NCBI GenBank assembly: GCA_035392025.1
Contig: DAOPMC010000018.1
Coordinates: 1-27,036, forward strand
Direction of reading: 5' to 3'
Source: DAOPMC01 sp035392025
GTDB lineage: Bacteria > Bacillota_I > Bacilli_A > RF39 > UBA660
DNA length: 27,036 nucleotides
In this document: in pieces, positions 7,634 to 15,024 of the stretch
Numbering within the stretch: position 1 is the stretch's first letter
Layout of the letters: every line of letters begins with the position of its first letter
Notes under the pieces: model-generated
The model's database searches: none
What the model saw: the letters and a program-made list of their open reading frames with translations, nothing else
What the model was told of the DNA's origin: nothing
Translations under genes and position numbers: made by a program

Positions 7634-9625
7634 ATGATGGATATTGAAAAAGTAAAAGGAATAGGTACTAAAATAAAGGGTTCATTTAATAAAATGGATA
7701 TATATACTGTTGATGACTTAGTAACACATTATCCATATCGCTATGATTTAATTAAAAGAAGTAATCTAAAAGATCCAAATGATGGTGATAAAGTTATTAT
7801 AGATGGCAAGATAGATAGTGTACCTATTTTAATAAGATTAAAGTCTAATTTAAATAAAATGAATTTTAGATTAGTTTCAGTTGATAAAAATATTGTAGGG
7901 GTCTCTATATTTAATAGAGCATTCTTAAAAAATAATCTTTCAGTAGGAACTAGTGTAACTGTATTTGGTAAATATGATAAATTTAAAAATATTATTACAG
8001 CATCTGATATTAGAATAGGTCTTCTTGGAGATAGCGAGAAGATAGAAGCAGTATATCGTGGAACCAGTGGATTAAGTAGTAAAAACATAGCAGGGTTTAT
8101 AAACCAAGCTTTAATGGAATATGGAAATGAGATAACTGATAATATCCCAAAATATTTAATAGAAAAGTATGATTTTTTAAATAAAAAAACATCTTTAAAT
8201 ATTGTACATAATCCATCTAATAAAGATAAATTAGAATTAGCCAGAAATAGATTAAAGTACGAAGAACTATTTACATTTATGACTAAGATTAACTATCTTA
8301 AATTAAAGAATAAAAAAATAAATAGTGGTATTAGTAAAAGTATTGATATGGCCAAGATTAATGAATTAATAAATTCACTTCCATATAAGTTAACTAGTGA
8401 TCAAAATGCAGTTATTGATGAAATATTTAGTGATATGACTTCTCCAAGATTAATGAATAGATTGTTACAAGGAGATGTTGGAAGTGGTAAAACAGTTGTA
8501 TCTGTAGTTGCCATGTATGCAAACATTTTAGCAGGTTATCAAAGTGCACTTATGGTGCCTACTGAAATACTTGCAATGCAACATTATCATTTAATGACAG
8601 ATATGCTTAAAATTTTTAATGTTAGAATTGAACTTTTGATAGGACCAACGCCTAAAAAAGATAAGAATAGAATTTATAAGGATTTAGAAACAGGAGAAAT
8701 AGATATTGTTATTGGCACGCATGCATTATTTCAAGAACAAGTAGTTTATAAAAATTTAGGATTAATTGTGACTGATGAACAACATCGTTTTGGAGTATTA
8801 CAGAGATCTTGTCTAAAAGAGAAAGGTACAAGACCAGACATTCTATATATGAGTGCGACACCAATTCCTAGAACATATGCTTTAACAATTTATGGAGATA
8901 TGGACATATCAACTATAAATACATTACCAAGTGGCAGAAAACCAATTGAAACATTTGTTAAGAAAGATTCAGAGATTAAAGATGTATTATATATGATGCT
9001 AGAAGAATTAGAAAATAATCATCAGATATATGTAATTGCACCACTAATTGAAGAAAATGATAATTTAGATTTGACCAATGTCAATGAATTAAAAGATAAG
9101 ATGAATGTGGCATTTGGAAAAGATTATAATGTAGATCTTATCCATGGAAAATTAAAACAAGTTGAAAAAGATCAAATTATGGAAAAGTTTAAAGAAAATA
9201 AAACGCAAATATTAATATCTACAACTGTTATAGAAGTTGGAGTAGATGTTCCTAATGCAACTATGATAGTTATATTTGATGCATCAAGATTTGGACTTTC
9301 AACACTTCACCAGTTAAGGGGTAGAGTTGGACGAAGTGATATTAAATCTAAATGTATATTAATTAGTAACAACGATGTTGAAAGATTATCAGTTATGGAG
9401 AAAACAAACAATGGATTTGAAATAAGTGAGGCTGATTTTAGACTAAGAGGGCATGGAGATTTATTTGGAGTAAAACAAAGTGGAGATATGTTCTTTAAAA
9501 TCGCTAACTTAAAACAGGATTATAAATTATTATTACAAGCAAAAAAAGATTCATTGGAATTTCTAAATAATGATAGTGATAATGAATTAAAGCAAAAAAT
9601 TATCAGTCAAATCAAAGAAGGATAA
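7634..9625 (+). CDS. recG: ATP-dependent DNA helicase RecG
   Basis: RecG is a cytoplasmic, double-stranded-DNA-translocating helicase that remodels stalled replication forks and branched recombination intermediates. The 663-residue protein has the usual length. The N-terminal wedge/OB part (residues about 1-180) includes HYPYRYD. The helicase core has GDVGSGKTVVS (Walker A, about 280), the RecG-type DEQHRFGV box (about 383), MSATPIPRT (about 410) and QLRGRVGRSD (about 560). The C-terminal RecG signature ADFRLRGHGDLFG follows near 598. It is an ordinary chromosomal housekeeping gene and is the last gene before the mobile element. No good plus-strand terminator follows its stop, so its transcript may run into the hairpin cluster at 9680-9778. 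Confidence 0.97.
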   Translation: MMDIEKVKGIGTKIKGSFNKMDIYTVDDLVTHYPYRYDLIKRSNLKDPNDGDKVIIDGKIDSVPILIRLKSNLNKMNFRLVSVDKNIVGVSIFNRAFLKNNLSVGTSVTVFGKYDKFKNIITASDIRIGLLGDSEKIEAVYRGTSGLSSKNIAGFINQALMEYGNEITDNIPKYLIEKYDFLNKKTSLNIVHNPSNKDKLELARNRLKYEELFTFMTKINYLKLKNKKINSGISKSIDMAKINELINSLPYKLTSDQNAVIDEIFSDMTSPRLMNRLLQGDVGSGKTVVSVVAMYANILAGYQSALMVPTEILAMQHYHLMTDMLKIFNVRIELLIGPTPKKDKNRIYKDLETGEIDIVIGTHALFQEQVVYKNLGLIVTDEQHRFGVLQRSCLKEKGTRPDILYMSATPIPRTYALTIYGDMDISTINTLPSGRKPIETFVKKDSEIKDVLYMMLEELENNHQIYVIAPLIEENDNLDLTNVNELKDKMNVAFGKDYNVDLIHGKLKQVEKDQIMEKFKENKTQILISTTVIEVGVDVPNATMIVIFDASRFGLSTLHQLRGRVGRSDIKSKCILISNNDVERLSVMEKTNNGFEISEADFRLRGHGDLFGVKQSGDMFFKIANLKQDYKLLLQAKKDSLEFLNNDSDNELKQKIISQIKEG

Positions 9626-9647
9626 AAAACAAGAATTATCGTTCTTG
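9624..9647 (-). terminator. Hairpin with a T-run on the minus strand
   Basis: CAAGAA (9630-9635) pairs with TTCTTG (9642-9647). Six A's at 9624-9629 make it a short leftward terminator, while rightward it lacks a T-run. No leftward gene is seen nearby, so it may only be the recG 3' hairpin. Confidence 0.4.
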
Positions 9648-9679
9648 ACAATTATTAAAAAATATCTTATGATTATAAT

Positions 9680-9778
9680 GCGAGGTATAAATACCCGCAC
9701 ATCATTCATGATAATTATGAATGATGATTCAACCAAAACCCCCTGAAATCCTAGCTGAAAAGCTAGGATACTTTTTTT
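9680..9778 (+). ncRNA. Three-hairpin cluster ending in a strong terminator; possible small RNA or recG 3' UTR
   Basis: This fills most of the 319-base gap between recG and the first element gene, and no reading frame fits. Hairpin one pairs GCG-A-GGTA with TACC-CGC around a TAAA loop (9680-9698). Hairpin two is a perfect 10-bp stem with a GATAATT loop (9700-9726). A single-stranded CCCCCTGAAA (9739-9748) follows. Hairpin three is a 9-bp stem capped by a GAAA tetraloop (9748-9769) with seven T's (9772-9778). A TATAAT at 9674-9679 has TTGACA upstream at 9645-9650, but with a 23-base spacer, so an independent promoter is not convincing. The C-rich segment is complementary to the loop of the minus-strand small RNA near 7443. 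Confidence 0.4.
9748..9778 (+). terminator. Strong intrinsic terminator after recG
   Basis: A nine-base-pair stem ATCCTAGCT/AGCTAGGAT (9748-9756 and 9761-9769) with a GAAA loop is followed by TAC... and seven T's. Confidence 0.9.
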
Positions 9779-9822
9779 ATCAGGAAATATAAGGGCTCGC
9801 GGGCTTTCTAATATTTTAAAAA

Positions 9823-9850
9823 AATTCTTGGGAACAACTCGGGAACAAGT
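9823..9850 (+). repeat. Left direct repeat (attL candidate or integrase arm sites)
   Basis: This copy matches 26893-26920 in 27 of 28 positions (T at 9828, C at 26898). Inside it GGGAACAA occurs twice, at 9830-9837 and 9841-9848, exactly 11 bp (one helical turn) apart. A related CGGAACAA is at 9882-9889. Confidence 0.8.
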
Positions 9851-9895
9851 TTGCTAAATTTTAAACGTTTTATTCCACAAGCGGAACAAAATACA

Positions 9896-9924
9896 TTGAC
9901 ATATTATTCCGGAAATGGTATAAT
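9896..9924 (+). promoter_or_regulatory. Consensus promoter with internal palindrome for the fic operon
   Basis: TTGACA (9896-9901) and TATAAT (9919-9924) are spaced by 17 bases. The spacer contains the palindrome TTCCGGAA (9907-9914). Just upstream, TTCC-N6-GGAA (9873-9886) forms a second dyad. Both look like operator sites; the Fic protein's own N-terminal helix-turn-helix is a candidate ligand. Confidence 0.8.
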
Positions 9925-9944
9925 CTATATAAAGAGGTGAAATT

Positions 9945-10877
9945 ATGCAAATAAGAGAAGCTAGTGAAAAATGGGATATTAGTGAAAGAAGAATTAGACA
10001 ACTTATTCAAGATGGTAGAATTGATGGAGCTGAAAAAGTTGGAACAACTTGGAATATACCAGATGATACTAATAAACCTATAGATAAGAGATTAAAAGAT
10101 GATGATGTAAAATTTATTATTAATTTGCCAGATGATTATTTTAAAGAAGTGGATGAAAAGTTAGATAAGCTAAATAAAAAAAGACCTTTGCCTAAAGAAA
10201 CATTGAAATCCTTACAAGAAAGCAATATTCTTGATTGGACTTACAATAGTAATGCTATTGAAGGAAACACATTAACATTAAGAGAAACCAAAGTAGTTTT
10301 AGAAGGTATTACTATTGGTGGTAAATCTGTAAGGGAACATTTAGAAGTAATAAATCATAAAGAAGCTATTTTGTATTTAGAAGAATTAGTAAAAGAAAAT
10401 GCTGATCTTTCAGAATGGAACATTAAAAATCTTCATGGTTTAATTCTAAAAGAAATAGATAATGATAATGCTGGAAAATATAGACTAGAAAATGTGAAAA
10501 TATCTGGAGCAACCCAAGTACCAATAGATTATATAAAAGTACCAGAAGAAATGGAGAAACTAATTTATAGATATGATACTTGGGATAAGTATCATCCTTT
10601 AGTAAGATCAACATTACTTCATGGAGAATTCGTATTTATTCATCCGTTTGTAGATGGTAACGGAAGAACAGCAAGATTACTTATGAATTTTGAAGCAATG
10701 AAAAGTGGTTATCTACCAATTATTATTAAAGCAAATATTAGATCTAAATATTATGATGCTTTAGATAAAGCAATGATAAATCATGATTATACTGATTTTA
10801 TTAAATTGGTAGTTGAAGAAGAAAATAAAATATTGGATCAATATTTGGAAATAGTGGGTGAGTACGATGAAAGATAA
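9945..10877 (+). CDS. Fic family protein with N-terminal helix-turn-helix
   Basis: Fic enzymes usually transfer AMP (or another nucleotide part) to a hydroxyl side chain of a target protein. Residues 1-50 form a small DNA-binding domain of the excisionase/MerR-like type (SERRIRQLIQDGRI). An alpha-inhibitory motif of the [S/T]xxxE[G/N] form, SNAIEGN, is near residues 101-107. The catalytic loop HPFVDGNGRTAR is intact near 232-243. The inhibitory helix lies N-terminal to the core, as in class II Fic proteins, so the enzyme is predicted to be autoinhibited until released. ATG 9945 has AGAGGTG seven bases upstream and a consensus promoter. It is the first gene of a compact operon with the DUF4145 and protease genes. 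The substrate is not deducible; a host-targeting toxin or defence role is inference. Confidence 0.9.
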   Translation: MQIREASEKWDISERRIRQLIQDGRIDGAEKVGTTWNIPDDTNKPIDKRLKDDDVKFIINLPDDYFKEVDEKLDKLNKKRPLPKETLKSLQESNILDWTYNSNAIEGNTLTLRETKVVLEGITIGGKSVREHLEVINHKEAILYLEELVKENADLSEWNIKNLHGLILKEIDNDNAGKYRLENVKISGATQVPIDYIKVPEEMEKLIYRYDTWDKYHPLVRSTLLHGEFVFIHPFVDGNGRTARLLMNFEAMKSGYLPIIIKANIRSKYYDALDKAMINHDYTDFIKLVVEEENKILDQYLEIVGEYDER

Positions 10878-11535
10878 ATATGTTTCTCCATATTTTAATG
10901 GTAAGGGATTCACCTGTTCTAGTTGTAGTTCGTATTCAAATCATGATTGGGATGAATCACACGTAAATGAAACTAATGGTAGTATTGCAAGAGGTTATTC
11001 TAGTGGGGATAATATAAAAGTGATTAGTGTTTGCAAATGCCAGCAGTGTGGATATATAAGTCTTTGGTACAACGAAAAGTTAATTTGGCCATTGAATTCA
11101 TCGGTTGAAGCTCCATTATTAGATATGCCTGAAGACATAAAGAACTTATACAACGAGGCTAGAAATATTATCGAACTATCACCTAAAGGATCATGTGCTA
11201 TATTAAGATTAGCATTGCAAAAATTATGTAATAAATTGGCAGGACAAGATGAAAATAAAAAAATTGACGGTGCTATAAAAAAATTAGTTGAAAAAGGGTT
11301 GCCATTAACATTACAAAAAGCAATGGATACTGTACGTATAGTTGGGGATGAAGCAGTTCACCCTGGTACAATAAATATTGATGATAATAGAGAACTAGCA
11401 ATTGCAATGTTCAGATTAATTAATATAATTATTGAAAAAATGATTGTTGAACCTAATGAAATAAACAAATTATATAATTTAATGCCAAAAAATAAAATAG
11501 TAGGAATTGAAAATAGAGATAAAATAGTATCTTAA
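10867..11535 (+). CDS. DUF4145 protein with N-terminal zinc ribbon
   Basis: The 222-residue protein starts with a probable zinc-binding part, CSSC (about residues 16-19) and CKCQQCG (about 57-63). It continues into a helical domain with the DUF4145 hallmarks: LYNEARNIIELSPKGSCAILRLALQKLC and the R...GDEAVHPG motif near residue 160. The molecular activity of DUF4145 is not established; it is often seen beside restriction and other defence genes, and a HEPN-like fold has been suggested. The R...H spacing here (seven residues between) does not match the classic RNase motif Rx4-6H. ATG 10867 lies inside the last codons of fic (11-base overlap), so the two are translationally coupled; GTG 10858 is an alternative start. 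Confidence 0.8.
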   Translation: MKDKYVSPYFNGKGFTCSSCSSYSNHDWDESHVNETNGSIARGYSSGDNIKVISVCKCQQCGYISLWYNEKLIWPLNSSVEAPLLDMPEDIKNLYNEARNIIELSPKGSCAILRLALQKLCNKLAGQDENKKIDGAIKKLVEKGLPLTLQKAMDTVRIVGDEAVHPGTINIDDNRELAIAMFRLINIIIEKMIVEPNEINKLYNLMPKNKIVGIENRDKIVS

Positions 11536-11556
11536 GATGAGATGAAGGAGAAGTAA

Positions 11557-12375
11557 ATGACTATATCTGAAAAATTAACATATTGCACCGTGAAAATTGT
11601 TTCTGAATATTCAGATGGAACTGTTGGAACAGGAACCGGTTTTTTTGTTGATTTCAACGTTAATGAGAGCACAAATACGTATCAGCCAGTAATTATAACT
11701 AATAAGCATGTTGTCAGAGATTCAGTCAAAATATCTTTTAATGTGTGTTTAGGTGATTGTAATAATAATCCAATAGATACTAAAATTATTAATCTAGTAA
11801 CTGATATTTCTTTTGTAATTAATCATCCATCCGATGAAGTTGATTTGTGTGCTATAATTATATCTCCACTTTTAAATCAAGCTCAAGAAAAAGATATTCA
11901 TTTATTTAGATCTAAACTTGATACAAGTTTAATAATATCAGCAGAAGAAATTTCAAAGTGCTCTGCAATGGAAGAATTAACTATGATTGGATATCCTGAT
12001 GGACTGGAAGATGAGTATAATAATAAGCCAATAATAAGGAGGGGTATAACTTCAACACATATGAAATTTGATTATAACGGCAAAAAGGAATTTTTAATAG
12101 ATATGGCGTGTTTTCCTGGCTCAAGTGGATCACCAATATTTTTTTGCAATGAGTCATCATATAATACTACAGAAGGAGTTGTTATTGGTAGCAGAATTAA
12201 ATTAGTTGGAATATTGTATGCTGGGCCTCAACATATTGGAACAGGAAATATTGTTTTTGAAAATATTCCAACTAAGCCAAGAACGGTATTTACTATTCCA
12301 AATAATCTGGGATTAGTTATTCGTGCTGAACGAATAAAAGAATTAGAGGAGCAAATGAAAAATATGCAAAAATAA
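11557..12375 (+). CDS. Trypsin-like serine protease, cytoplasmic
   Basis: The 272-residue protein begins directly with TVKIVSEYSDGTVGTGTGFFVD, typical of the first strand of chymotrypsin-fold proteases, and has no signal peptide. The catalytic triad looks complete: His51 in TNKHVV, Asp96 in EVDLCAI, and Ser190 in FPGSSGSP. There is no PDZ domain, unlike HtrA/DegP. A ribosome binding site, GAAGGAG, lies just upstream of ATG 11557, 21 bases after the DUF4145 stop, so it is the third gene of the fic operon. In known defence systems cytoplasmic trypsin-like domains act as activated effectors that cleave host or partner proteins. Here the partner may be the Fic or DUF4145 protein, which is inference from context. 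The C-terminus is a short basic/acidic helix. Confidence 0.88.
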   Translation: MTISEKLTYCTVKIVSEYSDGTVGTGTGFFVDFNVNESTNTYQPVIITNKHVVRDSVKISFNVCLGDCNNNPIDTKIINLVTDISFVINHPSDEVDLCAIIISPLLNQAQEKDIHLFRSKLDTSLIISAEEISKCSAMEELTMIGYPDGLEDEYNNKPIIRRGITSTHMKFDYNGKKEFLIDMACFPGSSGSPIFFCNESSYNTTEGVVIGSRIKLVGILYAGPQHIGTGNIVFENIPTKPRTVFTIPNNLGLVIRAERIKELEEQMKNMQK

Positions 12376-12403
12376 CCGAAGAAATTAATCTTCGGTTTTA
12401 TTT
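12374..12403. terminator. Bidirectional terminator between the protease gene and int
   Basis: AACCGAAGA (12374-12382) pairs with TCTTCGGTT (12389-12397) around AATTAA. T-rich runs follow on both strands, and the two convergent genes stop at its edges. Confidence 0.88.
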
Positions 12404-13504
12404 TTCTAAATCATCTATTACATCTACTATTTCATCTAATGAACTAAGAAATAGGTGAGAATAAGTTTTTAATGTTTCTTCAATTTTAGTATGTCCTAAG
12501 TATTTAGCAACAACTTGAACATTTGCACCTTTGTTAATTAATAATGAAGCACATGAATGTCTAAAATCATGAAGTCTTATTTGTTTAACACCTGCTAATT
12601 TACAATTAGAATTTTTACGTTCTGTTAAGGCATTACTACTAACAGGAAAAGCATCTCCAGCTATAAAGAAGTTATCATTGTACCCTGATATCTTCATTGC
12701 CTCGTTTTGGGCACTTTTAAGACTATTTGTAAGGACTTCTGGCATCTTTAAGGTTCTTATACTATTCTGAGTTTTTGGAAGAGCAAATCGATAGTTTTTA
12801 ACGGAACCGCAACGATCAGTTATTTGTTTACTAATACTTAAAGTTCTTCTTGAAAAATTAATATCCTTCCATTGCAAGCCACGAAGCTCACCACGTCTTA
12901 ATCCACAATAGTAAAGAATTTCATAAACAGCAATCCATCTTATATCTGTTTCAACACTGAGAAATTGTTTAAATTCTTCATAAGTAAAATATAATTGCTC
13001 TTTAGGAAGCTCATTAGGATTGTTAAAGTTGGTCATTTTAGGATATACTTTTACAAAATTAAATTCATACCATGCAGTAGCGTAGTTAAGAATAGATTTT
13101 AAAAATTTATATATATCATTTTTAGTTTTTGTTGCTAAAGGCTTACTATTTATATAATCGTGCCATCTTTCATAGTGACTATAACTAAAATCTTTTAATT
13201 TAACTTTATATAACATTTTTAAATATGGAAGTTTATTACCATAACCATATACTGTATTTTCTCTAACTCGTTTCTTTTTAAATTCAAGAAATAGTTTAAT
13301 TATATCTTCAAAAGTCATATCATTTTGATTAACTTCTTCATGAAGCTTTAACTTGAAATCAAATTCAGCATCTTCAGCTTCTTTTTTAGTAGCGAATCTT
13401 CCTGACTTTTTAGTTTTATGTGTTCCATCAAAATCCTCATATTGAATTTTGAAAAACCATACCTTACCATCTTTAGTTGGTCTTGAATCCTTATATACTC
13501 CCAT
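12398..13504 (-). CDS. int: Tyrosine recombinase / phage-type integrase
   Basis: It catalyses site-specific integration and excision of the element. The 368-residue protein has an N-terminal AP2-like arm-binding domain (residues 1-55, WFFKIQYEDFDGTHKTKKSG), a SAM-like core-binding domain (about 60-165) and a C-terminal catalytic domain. The catalytic residues are visible: Arg in CGLRRGEL (about 203), HDFRH (about 310), LGH (about 333) and the nucleophile Tyr in LKTYSHLF (about 347). The start is ATG 13504, because AGAAAGGA lies upstream and the residues before it are an unrelated hydrophobic run. It lies convergent to the fic operon and downstream of the repressor on the same strand. Its AP2-like domain fits arm-type sites such as the paired GGGAACAA motifs at the element ends. 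Confidence 0.95.
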   Translation of the reverse strand: MGVYKDSRPTKDGKVWFFKIQYEDFDGTHKTKKSGRFATKKEAEDAEFDFKLKLHEEVNQNDMTFEDIIKLFLEFKKKRVRENTVYGYGNKLPYLKMLYKVKLKDFSYSHYERWHDYINSKPLATKTKNDIYKFLKSILNYATAWYEFNFVKVYPKMTNFNNPNELPKEQLYFTYEEFKQFLSVETDIRWIAVYEILYYCGLRRGELRGLQWKDINFSRRTLSISKQITDRCGSVKNYRFALPKTQNSIRTLKMPEVLTNSLKSAQNEAMKISGYNDNFFIAGDAFPVSSNALTERKNSNCKLAGVKQIRLHDFRHSCASLLINKGANVQVVAKYLGHTKIEETLKTYSHLFLSSLDEIVDVIDDLEK

Positions 13505-13659
13505 AATAAATTTCCTTTCTATTAAGTAAATACCGCTGGATACTTGTAAAACTACATAAAAATGATATAATATAATTAGAAATTCCAATTACATTGTATT
13601 TTTATATAATGTTTATTTTGTTAAAGTTTCTCGGACTATAAACAAACGGTATTTCTATA

Positions 13660-13690
13660 AAGTCTCGTATTAGTAGTACGAGCTTTTTAT
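13660..13690. terminator. Hairpin between the CI-like repressor and int
   Basis: CTCGTA (13664-13669) pairs with TACGAG (13677-13682), extendable by AAAG/CTTT. The T-run is better on the plus strand (CTTTTTATTT), but by position it probably ends or attenuates the leftward repressor transcript before int. Confidence 0.55.
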
Positions 13691-13693
13691 TTG

Positions 13694-14356
13694 TTAAATT
13701 TTTTTACTTACCCTTACAGCTTTGTGAGGTTCAGAAGCATTTTGAATAAATTCTTCTTTTGTATAAAACTTTGGTAATATTGATTTAGAGTTATTATTAT
13801 TAAGTGGCGCAACAATGTAGCCATCTTTTTTTATGCAAATATGTATAAATAACCACGAACTATATTCTTTTAGATTAACTAAATAATCTCCATCTTCCTT
13901 TATTGCTTTGTTGTTTACTAATTCAACCATTACAGTATCACCAATATCATATTTAGGAGTCATAAGATCATCACAAACATCGAATATTAAATAGCCTTTG
14001 TCTGGTGTTAAATGCTTAATAGAAACCCATTCGTAATCAATGGGATGATTAATCCATTCTTCACCACTAATATCTATTACTGATACTTTTTTCTTTTTGG
14101 TAGCTTGTTCTGTATCAAATGTTTTGTCATTAATTACAGAATTGCCACTTGTTATCTGTTCAACTGTAGTTTCAAAGTAATTAGCAAGTTTTCCTATTTC
14201 GTTATTATTAGGATAAGTCCTTGCTCTTGTCCAATCACATACCTTTGTATAGGAAATGTTAAGATCATCAGCGATATTTCTTCTTGTTTTCTTTTTAAGA
14301 TCTAATAAAGCAACTAAGTTGTTGGCTAAAATCTTTCTGTTTTCAATTTTATTCAT
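13694..14356 (-). CDS. CI-like XRE repressor with S24/LexA-type C-terminal domain lacking the catalytic serine
   Basis: The 220-residue protein has an N-terminal helix-turn-helix (NIADDLNISYTKVCDWTRARTYP, about residues 20-42) and a C-terminal S24 peptidase-like domain (about 105-205, SIKHLTPDKGYLIFDV onwards). At the normal GDSMxP nucleophile motif it reads DDLMTP, so the serine is replaced by leucine. RecA-stimulated self-cleavage is therefore not expected, although the domain may still dimerise. ATG 14356 is chosen because GGAGG lies eight bases upstream on the minus strand; upstream Met codons lack one. It is divergent from the Cro-like gene across a three-copy operator region and is expected to maintain the integrated state. 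Confidence 0.88.
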   Translation of the reverse strand: MNKIENRKILANNLVALLDLKKKTRRNIADDLNISYTKVCDWTRARTYPNNNEIGKLANYFETTVEQITSGNSVINDKTFDTEQATKKKKVSVIDISGEEWINHPIDYEWVSIKHLTPDKGYLIFDVCDDLMTPKYDIGDTVMVELVNNKAIKEDGDYLVNLKEYSSWLFIHICIKKDGYIVAPLNNNNSKSILPKFYTKEEFIQNASEPHKAVRVSKKI

Positions 14357-14375
14357 ATTTGATACCTCCATATAC

Positions 14376-14404
14376 ATAATAGAATAAAATGATAAATTTG
14401 TCAA
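14376..14404 (-). promoter_or_regulatory. Repressor promoter (PRM-like)
   Basis: On the minus strand TTGACA (14399-14404) and TATTAT (14376-14381) are 17 bases apart. One operator copy (14386-14399) fills the spacer, so binding there should shut this promoter. Confidence 0.85.
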
Positions 14405-14441
14405 CATAAAATACAAATAAAATGATAAAAATGATAAATTT
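14386..14441. promoter_or_regulatory. Three-copy operator region of the CI/Cro switch
   Basis: AAAATGATAAATTT occurs at 14386-14399 and 14428-14441, with a shorter AAAATGATAAA at 14419-14429 joined to the latter. The copies lie between two divergent consensus promoters, the layout of a lambda-like genetic switch. Confidence 0.75.
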
Positions 14442-14445
14442 AGTA

Positions 14446-14474
14446 TTTACAAATTTAAATTATTAGATTATAAT
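14446..14474 (+). promoter_or_regulatory. Early rightward promoter (PR-like)
   Basis: TTTACA (14446-14451) and TATAAT (14469-14474) are 17 bases apart, upstream of the Cro-like gene and the replication genes. Confidence 0.85.
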
Positions 14475-14503
14475 GAAGTCATAGTTCGAAGGAGGTGAAC
14501 AAG

Positions 14504-14719
14504 ATGAAGATTTCACTTAAAGCTTTACGAGTAAATGCTGGTTTTACAGTAAAAGAAGCAAGCAAAGAGCTGGGGATCAGTGCTGTGACGCTTAGACGTT
14601 ACGAAACAAAAAAGACTAAGCCAAATATTGAAATGCTAAATATAATGCTAAAACTTTATAATGCTAAATTTAGCAATTTTGAATATTCTGGTGAAGACGG
14701 CAATCTAATACTATCTTAA
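14504..14719 (+). CDS. Cro-like XRE helix-turn-helix regulator
   Basis: This 71-residue protein is essentially one XRE helix-turn-helix domain (LRVNAGFTVKEASKELGIS followed by the recognition helix AVTLRRYETKK). ATG 14504 is eight bases after a perfect AAGGAGG (14489-14495); the upstream GTG 14495 lies inside that site. It is divergent from the CI-like repressor across shared operators, so a Cro-like role in the lysogeny/replication switch is likely. Its position as first gene of the rightward early transcript supports this. Confidence 0.88.
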   Translation: MKISLKALRVNAGFTVKEASKELGISAVTLRRYETKKTKPNIEMLNIMLKLYNAKFSNFEYSGEDGNLILS

Positions 14720-14778
14720 GTCCGAGAAACGAAGTAGTAAAAATAAATATTATATAAGAATACAATGGAGGAATTTTA

Positions 14779-15024
14779 ATGAGTAAGAAAAGGAAAAGTT
14801 TAACAAAAGAAGAAATTGATGAAATTTCACATTATCAATGGGCTAGTGTGAAAGACATCATGGATATAGGGGCAATTGGAAGAAATAAAGCTAGAGAAGT
14901 AATGAACTTAATTAGTAATAATTTTTACGATGGAAAATCAAAAGTTCAAAATGGCTTAGTACCAATGGACATGGTTCTTGATTATTTTAGTATTAATAGA
15001 TGCTTATTAAAAAATGATGAATAA
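14779..15024 (+). CDS. Small DNA-binding protein, possible DUF3173/excisionase-like
   Basis: The protein has 81 residues, a basic N-terminus (KKRKSLTKEE) and a helix-turn-helix-like centre (VKDIMDIGAIGRNKAREVMN) followed by a short beta/helix segment (VPMDMVLDYF). The pattern recalls DUF3173 proteins and small excisionases of integrative elements, but I cannot be sure of the family. GGAGG lies before ATG 14779. Its stop overlaps the next start by one base (TAATG), coupling it to the replisome organizer. It may act in excision, copy control or replication start. Confidence 0.7.
   Translation: MSKKRKSLTKEEIDEISHYQWASVKDIMDIGAIGRNKAREVMNLISNNFYDGKSKVQNGLVPMDMVLDYFSINRCLLKNDE

Noticed and set aside
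9626..9944. tRNA or tmRNA as integration target
   Set aside because: No cloverleaf, CCA end or T-loop motif was found around either end repeat; the hairpins are terminator-like.
14105..14305. A 66-residue plus-strand frame inside the repressor gene
   Set aside because: It is antisense to the clear XRE/S24 repressor and has no start signal.
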